A stretch of DNA of 64,000 nt from Actinotignum urinale DSM 15805 (GTDB lineage: Bacteria > Actinomycetota > Actinomycetes > Actinomycetales > Actinomycetaceae): assembly GCF_000420445.1 (NCBI RefSeq), contig NZ_ATUY01000004.1, forward strand, positions 62,001-126,000, read 5' to 3'. The first letter of the stretch is position 1. Every line of letters begins with the position of its first letter. The translations under genes and the position numbers were made by a program. A model generated the notes under the pieces. The model had not been told where the DNA came from and ran no database searches. It was given only the letters and a program-made list of their open reading frames with translations. This document shows, one piece after another, positions 33,563 through 42,858 of this stretch.

Positions 33563-34899
33563 AGAATTTAAAAATATTTCCAAAAATGTTTTTGCAGACA
33601 TTCGGAATTCTCGGAACTGTAATTGTATTAATACATTTATTGGTGTATTTTATTTTTCCGATAACTTATTTAGAGACGAGAAAGCAGGAACTTTATTCAA
33701 AAGCCGATGAAATCTCAAATAATATTAAGGGAAAAGATTTAAAATTTGTAGAACAGTCTTTGGAGTTTTTTTCTAAAAATAGCGATATAAAGGCGGTAAT
33801 AAAAGGAGAAAACAGAGACGGTGAAGTACAAATAGGTGATAACATCAACGTAAATACAAAGAGTGGAGATAATTCTTTAATCATTGAAGAAAAAGAAGTA
33901 GAATTGAAGAACGGTAAAAAAATCTCCGTACAATACATCTCTACTGCAGACATGAAAAAGAATGCCAAAGAACTCAGCTTTAAATTCTTGCCATATTCAT
34001 TGGCTGTATCTTTTATTTTTTCAATCATAGTTTCGCTTATTTATGCAAAGGCGATAACTAACAATATAAAAGAAATAAAAAATGCTACTAAAAAAATGAT
34101 GCATTTGGATAGAACAGCCTATTTAAAAATTAATTCTACAAATGAAGTTGGAGAATTAAAGGAACAGATTAATGATTTGTATAGCACTCTGCTAAAGCTG
34201 ATAGACGATTTAGAGCTTAAAAACGAAGAAATAGTAAAATTAGAAAAATTAAAATATGATTTCTTTAGGGGAACATCTCATGAATTAAAAACTCCTCTTG
34301 CAAGTTTAAAAATAATATTGGAAAATATGAAATACAATATCGGAAAATATAAGAATAGAGATTTATATATCGAAAATTGTATTGACATAGTCGATCATTT
34401 GACAAGAAGTATTTCACAGATGCTGTCAGTTTCTTCCTTTGAACATTTGAAAAATGATGAAGAAATAATAGTTGTTAATGATATATTAGAAGATGTCTTG
34501 AAGCAATATATCTTACTTGCAAATAACAGAAATATAAAAGTCAACAATAATCTGAAAAATGAAAAAATCTATATAGGAATGACTGCACTTAAAATTGTAC
34601 TGTCCAATTTAATAAACAATGCAGTTAAATATTCCGATGAAAATGGTGTAATTAACATTGGAAAAAAAGATGATTGGTTATATATAGAGAATTCATACGG
34701 TAACAATAAAATTTCGAATATGGATAAAATATTTGATGTTAAATTTGATTTAAATAAGGAAAATAGCAATGGATTAGGATTATATATAGTAAGTAATATT
34801 CTGAATAATTACAATATAGAATATGAAGCATTGCAGGATGAAGAATTCTTTATCTTTAAGATAAAATGCCTTCTTAAACAAGATATAATTTTGCAATAA
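33559..34899 (+). CDS. Sensor histidine kinase
   Basis: 446 residues. Two membrane helices (about 12-34 and 145-168) enclose a 110-residue external sensor; a HAMP-like linker is followed by the dimerisation His in SHELKTPLASL and a HATPase with N-box NLINNAVKYS and G-box NGLGLYIVS. The plan is like VanS-type kinases for peptides and cell-wall stress. ATGA overlap with the regulator gene. Codon use is AT-rich like the whole module. Confidence 0.92.
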   Translation: MKNLKIFPKMFLQTFGILGTVIVLIHLLVYFIFPITYLETRKQELYSKADEISNNIKGKDLKFVEQSLEFFSKNSDIKAVIKGENRDGEVQIGDNINVNTKSGDNSLIIEEKEVELKNGKKISVQYISTADMKKNAKELSFKFLPYSLAVSFIFSIIVSLIYAKAITNNIKEIKNATKKMMHLDRTAYLKINSTNEVGELKEQINDLYSTLLKLIDDLELKNEEIVKLEKLKYDFFRGTSHELKTPLASLKIILENMKYNIGKYKNRDLYIENCIDIVDHLTRSISQMLSVSSFEHLKNDEEIIVVNDILEDVLKQYILLANNRNIKVNNNLKNEKIYIGMTALKIVLSNLINNAVKYSDENGVINIGKKDDWLYIENSYGNNKISNMDKIFDVKFDLNKENSNGLGLYIVSNILNNYNIEYEALQDEEFFIFKIKCLLKQDIILQ

Positions 34900-35253
34900 T
34901 TATTGAAAAATAGAGACTTATTATTAGCCATGGAAGTAAAGGCTTTTTTCTTATTGAAAGTGAACAGAAAATAATTGATGCAAGAAAACAGGATTTGAAC
35001 ACGCTAATAAAAATATTGTTAGTAAAACTATACGAGTTAGTCTTTTCGGATGCAGAGATTGTTTAAATATTTGATCGAATAGAAACTCAAAAAGTTTAAT
35101 AAAACTCAATTATATAAGCAGTAGATGAATATGATGGTTATTTAGATTATTGATACAATGGAGGAAATAAATGTGGAAGCATCTAAATGTTCAATGTTAG
35201 AAATATTTAGAATTCAATATATTCCTCTTTTTTATAATATGTATAGTAGATGA
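34900..35253 (+). other. AT-rich remnant region without an intact gene
   Basis: A 50-codon open stretch (34914-35066, with ISHGSKGFFLIESEQKIIDARKQ) lacks a start and may be a gene tail. A GGAGGAAATAA ribosome site followed by ATG at 35171 opens a frame that stops after nine codons. Nothing else recognisable; it looks like debris at the right edge of the imported module. Confidence 0.45.
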
Positions 35254-35399
35254 TTGTTTCCGGTGTGGATGAATACGCGAGGTAAAAAGAAGGCTTCGGG
35301 TGATTCGGATAATTCTGGTGATGCAGGTATGGGCGATAGTGATGGCGTAAGTGGTGATGTGGATGATTCTGATGTGAGTTCTCGGGTCGTGTCCTTGTT
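35254..35399 (+). repeat. 146-bp direct repeat, right copy
   Basis: Partner of 28523-28668 (139 of 146 positions identical). The two copies bracket the LPXTG fragment, the ferredoxin fragment, the ABC transporter and the two-component system. Confidence 0.9.
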
Positions 35400-35517
35400 G
35401 GGGGAGTTGAGTGTTCCTGTAGGGCGACGTGTCACGACGTTGTCTGGCGGGGAGTGTCAAAGGACGGCGTTGGCGCGCGCATTAGTCAATGATCCGGAGA
35501 TTATTATCCTCGGATAA
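35254..35517 (+). pseudogene. Fragment of a host-type ABC transporter ATPase
   Basis: Reads PVWMNTRGKKKASGDS, an Asp/Gly/Ser-rich linker, SLLGELSVPVGRRVTTLSGGECQRTALARALVNDPEIIILG and a stop. This is the segment of an ABC ATPase from after the Q-loop through the signature motif to the start of Walker B; the Walker A half and the end are missing. Host-like GC content, unlike the module to its left. Confidence 0.8.
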
Positions 35518-35562
35518 CACGGTTATTGTCGTCGTAAAAAGTAATTAGCGCGTAGGTTTAGG

Positions 35563-36405
35563 TTAACGCGTGCCCGAAGCCGTAACAAAATCAATAAGTT
35601 CTTCCATTCGCCCCAAAAGAGCAGGTTCAATATCTTTATAGCTTTGAACTTTACTGAGAATCCTAGCCCAAGCTTTGCCAATATCCTCCGGCGTATGATG
35701 TGGCCACCCCATACGCTTGAGCGTCCCCACCTTAATATCTTCACCGAGAGGAACCGTAGGCCAGGCGCGCAAGCCAAGACAAGCCGGTTTTACCGCCTGC
35801 CACACATCAACATAGGGATGCCCGAGAACAAGCACGCCCTCACCGGCAACGCTCTGAGCAATCCGTGATTCCTTCGAACCCGGAACAAGATGATCCACAA
35901 GAACACCGGCACGGCAAGAATTCGAGGGATGAAAATCGGCAAGAACTTGCGGAAGATTATCTACGCCCAAAAGCTCTTCCACCACAACACCTTCCAAAGC
36001 TAAATCCTCACCCCACACTTTTTGAATAAGCTCAGCATCATGCTTACCCTCCACCCAAATACGTGAAGCCTTCGCAACACGAGCACGATGCTCAACATGG
36101 AAAGAACCCGAAGCCGTGACTTTACGGCGTTGAGGCGCGTTAACAGAAACGGGCGGAAGAATATTAACGGGCACACCCTCAATCCAATAGCCTTTACCCA
36201 ACGGAAAAGAACGCCGAACCCCGCCACGTCCTTCCAACTCCATCTGCCATTTCCCGGCAACGCGCCCAAAACTCATCACTTCACCCACAAAACCGGATTG
36301 AACATCCTCAATAAGTAGGCCCTGGGCAATATGAATATCTCGTGATTGACGCCGCCGATCGTAAGGGTCATGCGTTAACACATCATTACCGTAAAAATCG
36401 AACAC
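35563..36405 (-). CDS. DUF3097 family protein
   Basis: 280 residues, beginning MFDFYGNDVLTHDPYDRRRQS. The N-terminal 80 residues form a small beta domain (GLLIEDVQSGFVGEVMSFG); the middle (about 115-230) has a Toprim-like pattern, IWVEGKHDAELIQKVWG ... GVLVDHLVPGSKESRIAQ ... VLVLGHPYVDVWQAVKP. DUF3097 is essentially restricted to actinobacteria and is commonly divergent from hrcA, exactly as here, which supports the host assignment. Function unknown; the Toprim-like fold suggests nucleic acid. Confidence 0.85.
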   Translation of the reverse strand: MFDFYGNDVLTHDPYDRRRQSRDIHIAQGLLIEDVQSGFVGEVMSFGRVAGKWQMELEGRGGVRRSFPLGKGYWIEGVPVNILPPVSVNAPQRRKVTASGSFHVEHRARVAKASRIWVEGKHDAELIQKVWGEDLALEGVVVEELLGVDNLPQVLADFHPSNSCRAGVLVDHLVPGSKESRIAQSVAGEGVLVLGHPYVDVWQAVKPACLGLRAWPTVPLGEDIKVGTLKRMGWPHHTPEDIGKAWARILSKVQSYKDIEPALLGRMEELIDFVTASGTR

Positions 36406-36484
36406 GCGGACTCCTTATATTTCGCTCTTGGTGTGTATGCAGTACGAGACAAGCTTAGACGTTTACACTAGAAGAGTCATAGAA

Positions 36485-36511
36485 TTAGCACTCAGGGTAT
36501 GTGAGTGCTGA
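36485..36511 (+). promoter_or_regulatory. CIRCE operator
   Basis: TTAGCACTC, 9 bp, GAGTGCTGA: the HrcA-binding CIRCE inverted repeat with one mismatch in the right arm. It lies 99 bp upstream of hrcA, so HrcA very likely represses its own gene. Confidence 0.92.
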
Positions 36512-36609
36512 ACTTCGTCCGTTTATCGTCGTCGTACAACCACCACAAACGGGTGACGGCGAAACAGAAGGTCAAGAACTTCAAGATTTCCACACAGAAA
36601 GGGGGAAAG

Positions 36610-37674
36610 ATGGCAGCGAAGGAACGCAGAGCGCGCGTCCTTGAAGCCATTGTGCGTGATTACGTGACAACACGTGAACCTGTGGGGTCGAAAACACTGG
36701 TGGAACGCTACAATTTGGGCGTTTCCCCAGCAACCGTTCGTAACGATATGGCCATCCTTGAAGCCGCCGGATATATTACGCAACCACACACCTCCGCCGG
36801 ACGTATTCCCACCGATGCAGGATATCGTGCCTATGTGGATACCTTGCCCGAATTAACGCCACTCAAACGCGCGGAGAAACTTGCGATTCAACGTTTTCTT
36901 GCCGAATCTCTCGATTTAGATGACGCCCTGGCGCGGGCCGGCAGGCTCCTTTCTCAGCTCACCCACCAAGTTGCGGTGATCCAATATCCTTCCCTGGAAA
37001 AAGTGCGTTTGCGGCATATGGACGTTATTTCCTTGGCTCCCGGGCGTGCGCTCCTCGTTCTCATTACCAGCGTTGGACGTGTGGAACAGCGGTTGTTGCG
37101 TGTTTTCCCCGAGGTGTGTTTCGACGATATCGAGGACATGCTTCGCGAAATTAATATGCGAGGGGCGGGGGAGCCTCTACGGGAGCTAGCGCTGGTGATA
37201 GCGGATATTGCGAGGAGACACACGGTAGAACGCCATGACAATATCGATGCAGGGACTCAGGAACGCCGCGCGCCGGATGTAGCCCATATTGCCAGCCAAA
37301 TTGCGACGGCGGTTGAGGACTGTGTGAAAGACGATGCTGAGGAACGCATAACGCTCACGGGAACAGCGAACCTTTCCCGGCACGCCGTTGACTTTGCTCA
37401 TTCAATCGCGCCGGTGCTGGACGCTCTGGAAGAGCAGGTGGTTATTTTACGTCTCCTCTCCGATATGCATAGTCGCACCGCTGTCACCATCGGTTCTGAA
37501 AATGAGCACGAGAATCTCAGCGAGGCCTCTGTTATCTCAACCGTTTATTCAGATTCCGGGCACGGAGTGGCGCGTATCGGTATTGTGGGGCCAACGCGCA
37601 TGGACTACGCGGCGAATATTGCTGCCACACAGGCGGTATCCAATTATTTATCGGGACTGTTGTCCTCAACATAA
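36610..37674 (+). CDS. hrcA: Heat-inducible transcription repressor HrcA
   Basis: 354 residues from MAAKERRARVLEAIVRDYV; ATG after AAAGGGGGAAAG. The N-terminal winged helix shows EPVGSKTLVERYNLGVSPATVRNDMAILEAAGYITQPHTSAGRIPTDAGYRAYVD, the HrcA signature; a GAF-like dimer/GroEL-sensing domain follows. Represses chaperone genes through CIRCE sites and is released on heat shock. Followed by dnaJ after 262 bp, the usual actinobacterial pair. Confidence 0.95.
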   Translation: MAAKERRARVLEAIVRDYVTTREPVGSKTLVERYNLGVSPATVRNDMAILEAAGYITQPHTSAGRIPTDAGYRAYVDTLPELTPLKRAEKLAIQRFLAESLDLDDALARAGRLLSQLTHQVAVIQYPSLEKVRLRHMDVISLAPGRALLVLITSVGRVEQRLLRVFPEVCFDDIEDMLREINMRGAGEPLRELALVIADIARRHTVERHDNIDAGTQERRAPDVAHIASQIATAVEDCVKDDAEERITLTGTANLSRHAVDFAHSIAPVLDALEEQVVILRLLSDMHSRTAVTIGSENEHENLSEASVISTVYSDSGHGVARIGIVGPTRMDYAANIAATQAVSNYLSGLLSST

Positions 37675-37773
37675 TGCAGGTGCCAATAATGAATAGAGTC
37701 CGCGCAATACCTCACCACCCCGAAAATATGCTCTCGTATTGCACTATCCACATATTTTTACGATTGTTGTCAC

Positions 37774-37835
37774 CATAACGTCGTTATGTGAGGAAAAGTG
37801 TTGTGCTCTCACCATATCTTTGTAGAATATGGTGA
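37774..37835. promoter_or_regulatory. Two inverted repeats upstream of dnaJ
   Basis: CATAACG-T-CGTTATG (37774-37788) and TCACCATAT-N9-ATATGGTGA (37809-37835). The second has the 9-9-9 geometry of CIRCE but a different sequence. Both are in the 262-bp hrcA-dnaJ gap and are candidate operators. Confidence 0.55.
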
Positions 37836-37936
37836 ATGTGCCAGATTTGTTGGCAGATGGATTGATGTGCCACACATTGATTCGCTACCCAATCCGTTCA
37901 TTTGTCCATTAACTAGTGAAAGAGTAAGAACCCGCC

Positions 37937-39043
37937 TTGGCTGATTACTATGAAACACTTGGCGTTGCGAAAGACGCAAGCCAACAAGAAATCCGGAAAG
38001 CCTACCTGAAGCTTTCGCGCAAACTCCACCCCGATCACGCCGGCCCAGAAGCTGAAGAACAGTATAAAGCAGTGAATGAAGCCTACACGGTTCTCAGCAA
38101 TGAAGAAACCCGCAGAAAATACGATATGGGTGGGCCAAGCATGGGCATGGGTGGCCCGGGCGGATTCGGCTTCGACATGGGAGATATTTTCTCCAGTTTC
38201 TTTGGTGGCTCGATGGGTGGCGGAGGCCCGGTACCCCGCGGAGAACGCGGTAAGGACATTCTCATTCGTCTCAGCATCACCTTAGAAGAAGCCGTTTTTG
38301 GGACGACGAAAGAGCTGACAGAAACCTTCTTTGTTCGTTGTGCGACATGTACCGGCAATGGTTGCACTCCCGGAACCTCGCCCGTAACCTGCCACAACTG
38401 CCAGGGGCAAGGAAGCGTTCAGCGCGTGACGAATTCTCTCTTTGGGCAAATGGTTACTCACGCGCCCTGCCCAACGTGCGAAGGGCATGGAACCGTGATC
38501 GCCAGCCCGTGTAAGGCATGTCGCGGGCAAGGGCGCACCCGCGAAGAAAAAACTCTTAGCGTCAAGATTCCAGCCGGTGTAGATACAGGGATGCGTGTGC
38601 GCCTGGCTGGTAGAGGAGACGCGGGAAGCTTCGGAGCGCCAGAAGGCGATGTCTACGTGGAAATTCAGGTTGCCGAGCATCCTATTTTCCATCGTGTGGG
38701 CGATGAGCTTCAGGGCGAGATCCAAATTCCTATGACGAGTGCAGCTCTCGGCACAACCGCAACAATCCCCACCCTCGATGGCGATAAAGAGATAACAATC
38801 CCCACCGGAACATCATCCGGCTATACGCTAACCCTCAAGGGCCTTGGCGCCACGCAGGTTAATGGGCGTGGACGCGGGGACATGAAAATACGAGTCGCCG
38901 TAAAAACCCCAACAAACCTCGATGATCGCCAGGAAAAGCTGTTGCGCGAACTAGCGGAGCTTCGCGGTGAAACCGTCTCCGATGTGGTGCTTACGGAAGA
39001 AAAACCGGGCTTTTTTGAAAAAATGCGTGAGAAGTTCAAGTAA
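37937..39043 (+). CDS. dnaJ: Chaperone protein DnaJ
   Basis: 368 residues. TTG start read as MADYYETLGVAKDAS. J domain with the HPD motif in KLHPDHAG, Gly/Phe-rich linker (about 72-105), four zinc-finger repeats CATCTGNG, CHNCQGQG, CPTCEGHG, CKACRGQG, and a C-terminal substrate-binding domain. Co-chaperone of DnaK. The hrcA-dnaJ pairing identifies it as the DnaJ2 type found beside hrcA in actinobacteria. The ribosome site is weak (AAAGAG), fitting low basal expression. Confidence 0.95.
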   Translation: MADYYETLGVAKDASQQEIRKAYLKLSRKLHPDHAGPEAEEQYKAVNEAYTVLSNEETRRKYDMGGPSMGMGGPGGFGFDMGDIFSSFFGGSMGGGGPVPRGERGKDILIRLSITLEEAVFGTTKELTETFFVRCATCTGNGCTPGTSPVTCHNCQGQGSVQRVTNSLFGQMVTHAPCPTCEGHGTVIASPCKACRGQGRTREEKTLSVKIPAGVDTGMRVRLAGRGDAGSFGAPEGDVYVEIQVAEHPIFHRVGDELQGEIQIPMTSAALGTTATIPTLDGDKEITIPTGTSSGYTLTLKGLGATQVNGRGRGDMKIRVAVKTPTNLDDRQEKLLRELAELRGETVSDVVLTEEKPGFFEKMREKFK

Positions 39044-39108
39044 ATAATGGACGAGCGCACAGTGTGGATGGGAGCCGAGATAATGGGTCGGAAAAATTGG
39101 GGTGCAAG

Positions 39109-40083
39109 GTGACACTTCCACTTTTCTTTACGACGACGGCGGCTTGTGCGGGCAGGCCCGCACAAGCCGGGAGCCAGCTTACCCTTGACGGAGATGAAGC
39201 ACGTCATGCGGTGAATGCTCGCAGGATTACTGTTGGTGAACACGTCCTTCTATCCGATGGTGCCGGTTTCTGGGCTGAATGCGAAGTAACACATACAGAA
39301 AAAAAGCTCCTTGAAGCACGTGTTGTTCATAGCGGAAAAGACCAGAAACCTCACCCATCCATTACGATTGTTCAAGCTCTCGCAAAGGGAGGAAGAGATG
39401 AACAGGCGGTAGAAACCTGCACGGAATTCGGCGCCATGCGTTTCATTCCCTGGCAGTCCTCACGCAGTATTGCGTCGTGGAAAGGTAAAGAGCACAAGGG
39501 TAAGGCTCGCTGGGAGGCAACTGCGAAGGCCGCGGCGAAACAAGCCCGTCGTACATTCATCCCGCGTGTTGAGAACGTAGTCTCAACACGCGGCCTACCC
39601 GCTCTTCTCGATCACCACACGATATTTATATGCCACGAAGAGGCACAGCTCAAACTTGCCCACATCCCCTTTTCTGCCCTTTTTGCCGAGTCTTCACAAG
39701 AACAACCCGCGCAGATAGCCATTATTGTTGGTCCTGAAGGCGGAATTTCCCCCGAAGAGCTCGATTTCTTCACGCAGGCGGGAGCCACCCCGGTTCTATT
39801 AGGCAACCATGTTTTGCGTAGTGCAACCGCAGGAGCTTACGCAATAGCAACAATTTTTTCACGTATAGACAACAACACAACAGATAATGGGGTGCAAAAG
39901 ACAGCGAAACCCGAAACAACCGCAACATCACAACGCGCATACCACACAACAGACACTAACGCGGTGGCATGTTCGCATATAGGCTCGGATCAACACGAAA
40001 CCACCACACATCAAACACACAGCGATACAGAAGATTGCGAACTGGTAACTTATCGCAACAATCCAGGTAAACGGCTACGATAG
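39109..40083 (+). CDS. rsmE: 16S rRNA (uracil1498-N3)-methyltransferase RsmE
   Basis: 324 residues from the GTG at 39109 (TLPLFFTTT). An N-terminal PUA-like domain (HAVNARRITVGEHVLLSDG) precedes a SPOUT domain with QALAKGGRDEQAVETCTEFG, AIIVGPEGGISPEELDF and VLLGNHVLRSATAGAYAI, the knot that binds SAM. Methylates U1498 in the ribosomal decoding centre. The last about 75 residues, after the SPOUT fold, are a Thr/His-rich low-complexity tail (TTHQTHSDTED) not typical of the family. A longer ATG start at 39064 is possible. Confidence 0.92.
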   Translation: MTLPLFFTTTAACAGRPAQAGSQLTLDGDEARHAVNARRITVGEHVLLSDGAGFWAECEVTHTEKKLLEARVVHSGKDQKPHPSITIVQALAKGGRDEQAVETCTEFGAMRFIPWQSSRSIASWKGKEHKGKARWEATAKAAAKQARRTFIPRVENVVSTRGLPALLDHHTIFICHEEAQLKLAHIPFSALFAESSQEQPAQIAIIVGPEGGISPEELDFFTQAGATPVLLGNHVLRSATAGAYAIATIFSRIDNNTTDNGVQKTAKPETTATSQRAYHTTDTNAVACSHIGSDQHETTTHQTHSDTEDCELVTYRNNPGKRLR

Positions 40084-40089
40084 GACGTA

Positions 40090-41070
40090 ATGACGCAACA
40101 AAACATTTCTCAGCGAATCCTCACAGTCCCTGAGCACGTTTCTCTGCTACGCCTTCTCGGGCATCGCGATGAAGTGCTCAGAACCCTAGAAAAAGGCCTG
40201 GAACCGGCGAATATTCACGTGTTAGATCACAGGATTACAATTTCTGGTGATCAGCAAGATGTTGATGTGGCAGCAACGCTTATAGGGGAGCTTATTGATG
40301 TAGTTGCCGACGGCGAAACCCTTACCAGTGATACGGTTGGGCGCGCCATCACCATTGCAAAAAAGGGCTTGATGAACCCCACAACGCTCATCCAAGCGGA
40401 CATATTATCGGCTCGCGGGAAAACAATTCGCCCGAAAACACTGGGTCAAAAAGCCTATGTTGACGCAATTTCAGAACACACCATTACCTTCGGAATCGGC
40501 CCGGCGGGAACAGGGAAAACATATTTGGCTGTAGCAAAAGCCGTTCAGGCGCTGAACTCGCGCCAGGTCAAACGCATTATTTTAACCCGCCCGGCCGTAG
40601 AGGCAGGCGAGTCCCTCGGCTTCCTGCCCGGAACCCTCAACGATAAAATCGATCCTTACCTTCGCCCACTATACGACGCCATGTACGATATGCTCGACCC
40701 CGAATCTATCCCGAAACTCATGGCCGCCGGAACAATTGAAGTTGCACCCCTTGCCTATATGCGCGGGCGAACCCTCAACGACGCCTTCGTTATTCTCGAC
40801 GAAGCCCAAAATACCACCCCCGAACAAATGAAAATGTTCCTTACCCGCCTCGGTTTTAACTCCACAATGGTCGTGACGGGCGACAGCACCCAGGTGGATT
40901 TGCCTGGAAATAAAACTTCCGGGCTGAAACTGGTTCGCCGTATTTTGCGCGACGTCCCAGGTATTCGTTTTTGCGAACTCGATAGTGCCGATGTGGTTCG
41001 CCACCGCCTTGTGGGTGATATTATCGACGCTTATTCGCGCTGGGATAATCGTCAGGACAGTTACAGGTAG
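40090..41070 (+). CDS. phoH: PhoH family ATPase
   Basis: 326 residues with Walker A GIGPAGTGKTYLAVA (about 137-151), Walker B AFVILDEAQN and a C-terminal VTGDSTQVDLPGNKTSGL segment, the PhoH-like signature. The N-terminal 110 residues include a KH-like domain. PhoH-family proteins are ATPases linked to RNA metabolism and ribosome maturation. Six bp after rsmE and 38 bp before ybeY, the standard order in this operon. Confidence 0.93.
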   Translation: MTQQNISQRILTVPEHVSLLRLLGHRDEVLRTLEKGLEPANIHVLDHRITISGDQQDVDVAATLIGELIDVVADGETLTSDTVGRAITIAKKGLMNPTTLIQADILSARGKTIRPKTLGQKAYVDAISEHTITFGIGPAGTGKTYLAVAKAVQALNSRQVKRIILTRPAVEAGESLGFLPGTLNDKIDPYLRPLYDAMYDMLDPESIPKLMAAGTIEVAPLAYMRGRTLNDAFVILDEAQNTTPEQMKMFLTRLGFNSTMVVTGDSTQVDLPGNKTSGLKLVRRILRDVPGIRFCELDSADVVRHRLVGDIIDAYSRWDNRQDSYR

Positions 41071-41108
41071 AGTTTGTGACGATGAGAAACGAAAGATAGG
41101 GCACAATC

Positions 41109-41594
41109 ATGATTGAAGTGAACGACGAATCGGGTTTCAGCCCCGCGCCTGACCTGCAAGAAATTTCAGACCTTGCCCGGTACGCCTTAGATTATATGCG
41201 TGTCCACCCCCAGGCGGACCTTTCCGTCGTCCTTGTTGATGAGGACACCATGTCAGATTTACATGTGAAATGGATGGATATTGAAGGGCCAACCGACGTA
41301 ATGTCCTTCCCGATGGACGAAATTCGCCCACCACATGTCGGTGAAGAATCACGTCCGGGAATGTTGGGAGATATTATTGTGTGCCCGAGTGTTGCCCAGC
41401 GTCAGGCACATAATATGGGACATTCGACGGCAGAAGAAATTCTCCTTCTCGTCACACACGGAATCCTGCATCTTCTCGGTTACGATCACGCCGAACCGGA
41501 AGAAAAAGAAACGATGTTTGCCCTTCAACGAAAAATTCTCCTCGTATTTCTTGCCGAACGTGGTGGGGGAGACCCTCGCCCGACGGAGGTGTAA
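41109..41594 (+). CDS. ybeY: Endoribonuclease YbeY
   Basis: 161 residues. Zinc-binding signature HGILHLLGYDH at about 118-128, preceded by the conserved TDVMSFPMDE and LGDIIVCPSVAQRQA. A single-strand endoribonuclease for 16S rRNA 3'-end maturation and ribosome quality control. Located between phoH and the CNNM transporter, with era two genes on. Confidence 0.95.
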   Translation: MIEVNDESGFSPAPDLQEISDLARYALDYMRVHPQADLSVVLVDEDTMSDLHVKWMDIEGPTDVMSFPMDEIRPPHVGEESRPGMLGDIIVCPSVAQRQAHNMGHSTAEEILLLVTHGILHLLGYDHAEPEEKETMFALQRKILLVFLAERGGGDPRPTEV

Positions 41595-41603
41595 GTAGCG
41601 CAT

Positions 41604-42857
41604 ATGCCTACAGTTATTCTCTACACGGTTGCGGCGCTCAGCCTCTTTTTCTCGCTGTGGTGCACAATTATCACTTCCGCACTCGGACGCATGACGCGCA
41701 CCGAAGCAGCAGAATATTTCACGCAACACGGCAAACGTGGCGCGAAAATCATGGATATTATGAACCGGCGTCCGGCAGCCACCGTTGGTTTAGCCTGCCT
41801 TCGTATTATTAGCATGGCAACCTACGGAATCACCTTAAGCCTCGCCCTTCTCCACGATCTGCCCCGATGGTGGCAAGTTATCACGATTTACTCTTCCCTC
41901 ACCACGATTTCTGCACTCCTTTTCGCGGCATTTCGTCCCTTAAGTTTCGGGATTTCTCGCCACATTCGCGTTATTTCACGTACCGCCTGGTGGGTTGCCC
42001 CGCTGTCACGATTTTTCGCCATTATTACGGCTGAACGTGATGTTACCCCGGAAGAAACGGAAGCCCGCCAGGAAAATCAGCTTGCGGTTATGCTCGAACG
42101 AATGAGTGAGTCCGAAGCAATTGAGGATAACGAACGCGATATTTTGCAGTCCTTGTTTGACATGGGTGAAACGCGCGTGCGTGAAGTGATGGTTCCCCGA
42201 ACAGATATTATTGCGATTAAACAGGACGCAAGTCTAGATAAAGCCCTCTCACTATTCACCAGGTCCGGCTATTCTCGTGTTCCCGTGTACAAAGATTCCA
42301 TCGACCACATTTCGGGAATTCTCTATGTGAAAGATGTTATCCGGCGTATTCACCGCCGTAATGCCGATAACGTCTCCATCTCGGATCTTATGCGTAAACC
42401 TGTTTTTATTCCCGAAACAAAACTTGTGGACGATGTGTTACGCGAGATGCAGGCCGATCAGGTTCATATTGATATTGTTGTGGACGAATACGGTGGGATT
42501 GCGGGACTTGTTACGATTGAGGATTTGGTGGAGGAACTCGTCGGCGAAATTTCCGATGAACACGACCGTTCCGAATCCGAAATAGAGGAAATCGAACCGG
42601 GTGTGTACCGTATTCCCGCACGAACCCCAGTTGATGACGTGGGTAAACTTTTTGGTATGGAATGGGACGACGACGATGTGGACACGGTTGGGGGGCTACT
42701 CACAAAACACCTCGGGCGTGTGCCAATCGCGGAATCTCGTGCCATTATTGAAGGAATCGATATTGAAGCGGACCGTTTTGAAGGGCGACGGCGACGTTTG
42801 GCAACCGTGATTGCGAAACGTGCACCGAAAGAACGAGACGAGCGTGAAGGAGAATAA
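41604..42857 (+). CDS. CNNM/CorC-type hemolysin family protein
   Basis: 417 residues. An N-terminal DUF21 membrane domain (about 1-130, helices near 5-25, 55-80 and 90-110), then a CBS pair (REVMVPRTDIIAIKQD; VSISDLMRKPVFIPETK; IDIVVDEYGGIAGLVTIEDLVEELVGEI) and a C-terminal CorC_HlyC domain. Members transport or sense Mg2+/Co2+; the hemolysin name is historical. It ends 1 bp before the Era start codon. Confidence 0.9.
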   Translation: MPTVILYTVAALSLFFSLWCTIITSALGRMTRTEAAEYFTQHGKRGAKIMDIMNRRPAATVGLACLRIISMATYGITLSLALLHDLPRWWQVITIYSSLTTISALLFAAFRPLSFGISRHIRVISRTAWWVAPLSRFFAIITAERDVTPEETEARQENQLAVMLERMSESEAIEDNERDILQSLFDMGETRVREVMVPRTDIIAIKQDASLDKALSLFTRSGYSRVPVYKDSIDHISGILYVKDVIRRIHRRNADNVSISDLMRKPVFIPETKLVDDVLREMQADQVHIDIVVDEYGGIAGLVTIEDLVEELVGEISDEHDRSESEIEEIEPGVYRIPARTPVDDVGKLFGMEWDDDDVDTVGGLLTKHLGRVPIAESRAIIEGIDIEADRFEGRRRRLATVIAKRAPKERDEREGE

Positions 42858-42858
42858 C

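Noticed and set aside
28523-35399. 146-bp repeats as insertion-sequence ends or a composite transposon
   Set aside because: They are direct copies of ABC-ATPase coding sequence; no transposase or terminal inverted repeats occur at or between them.
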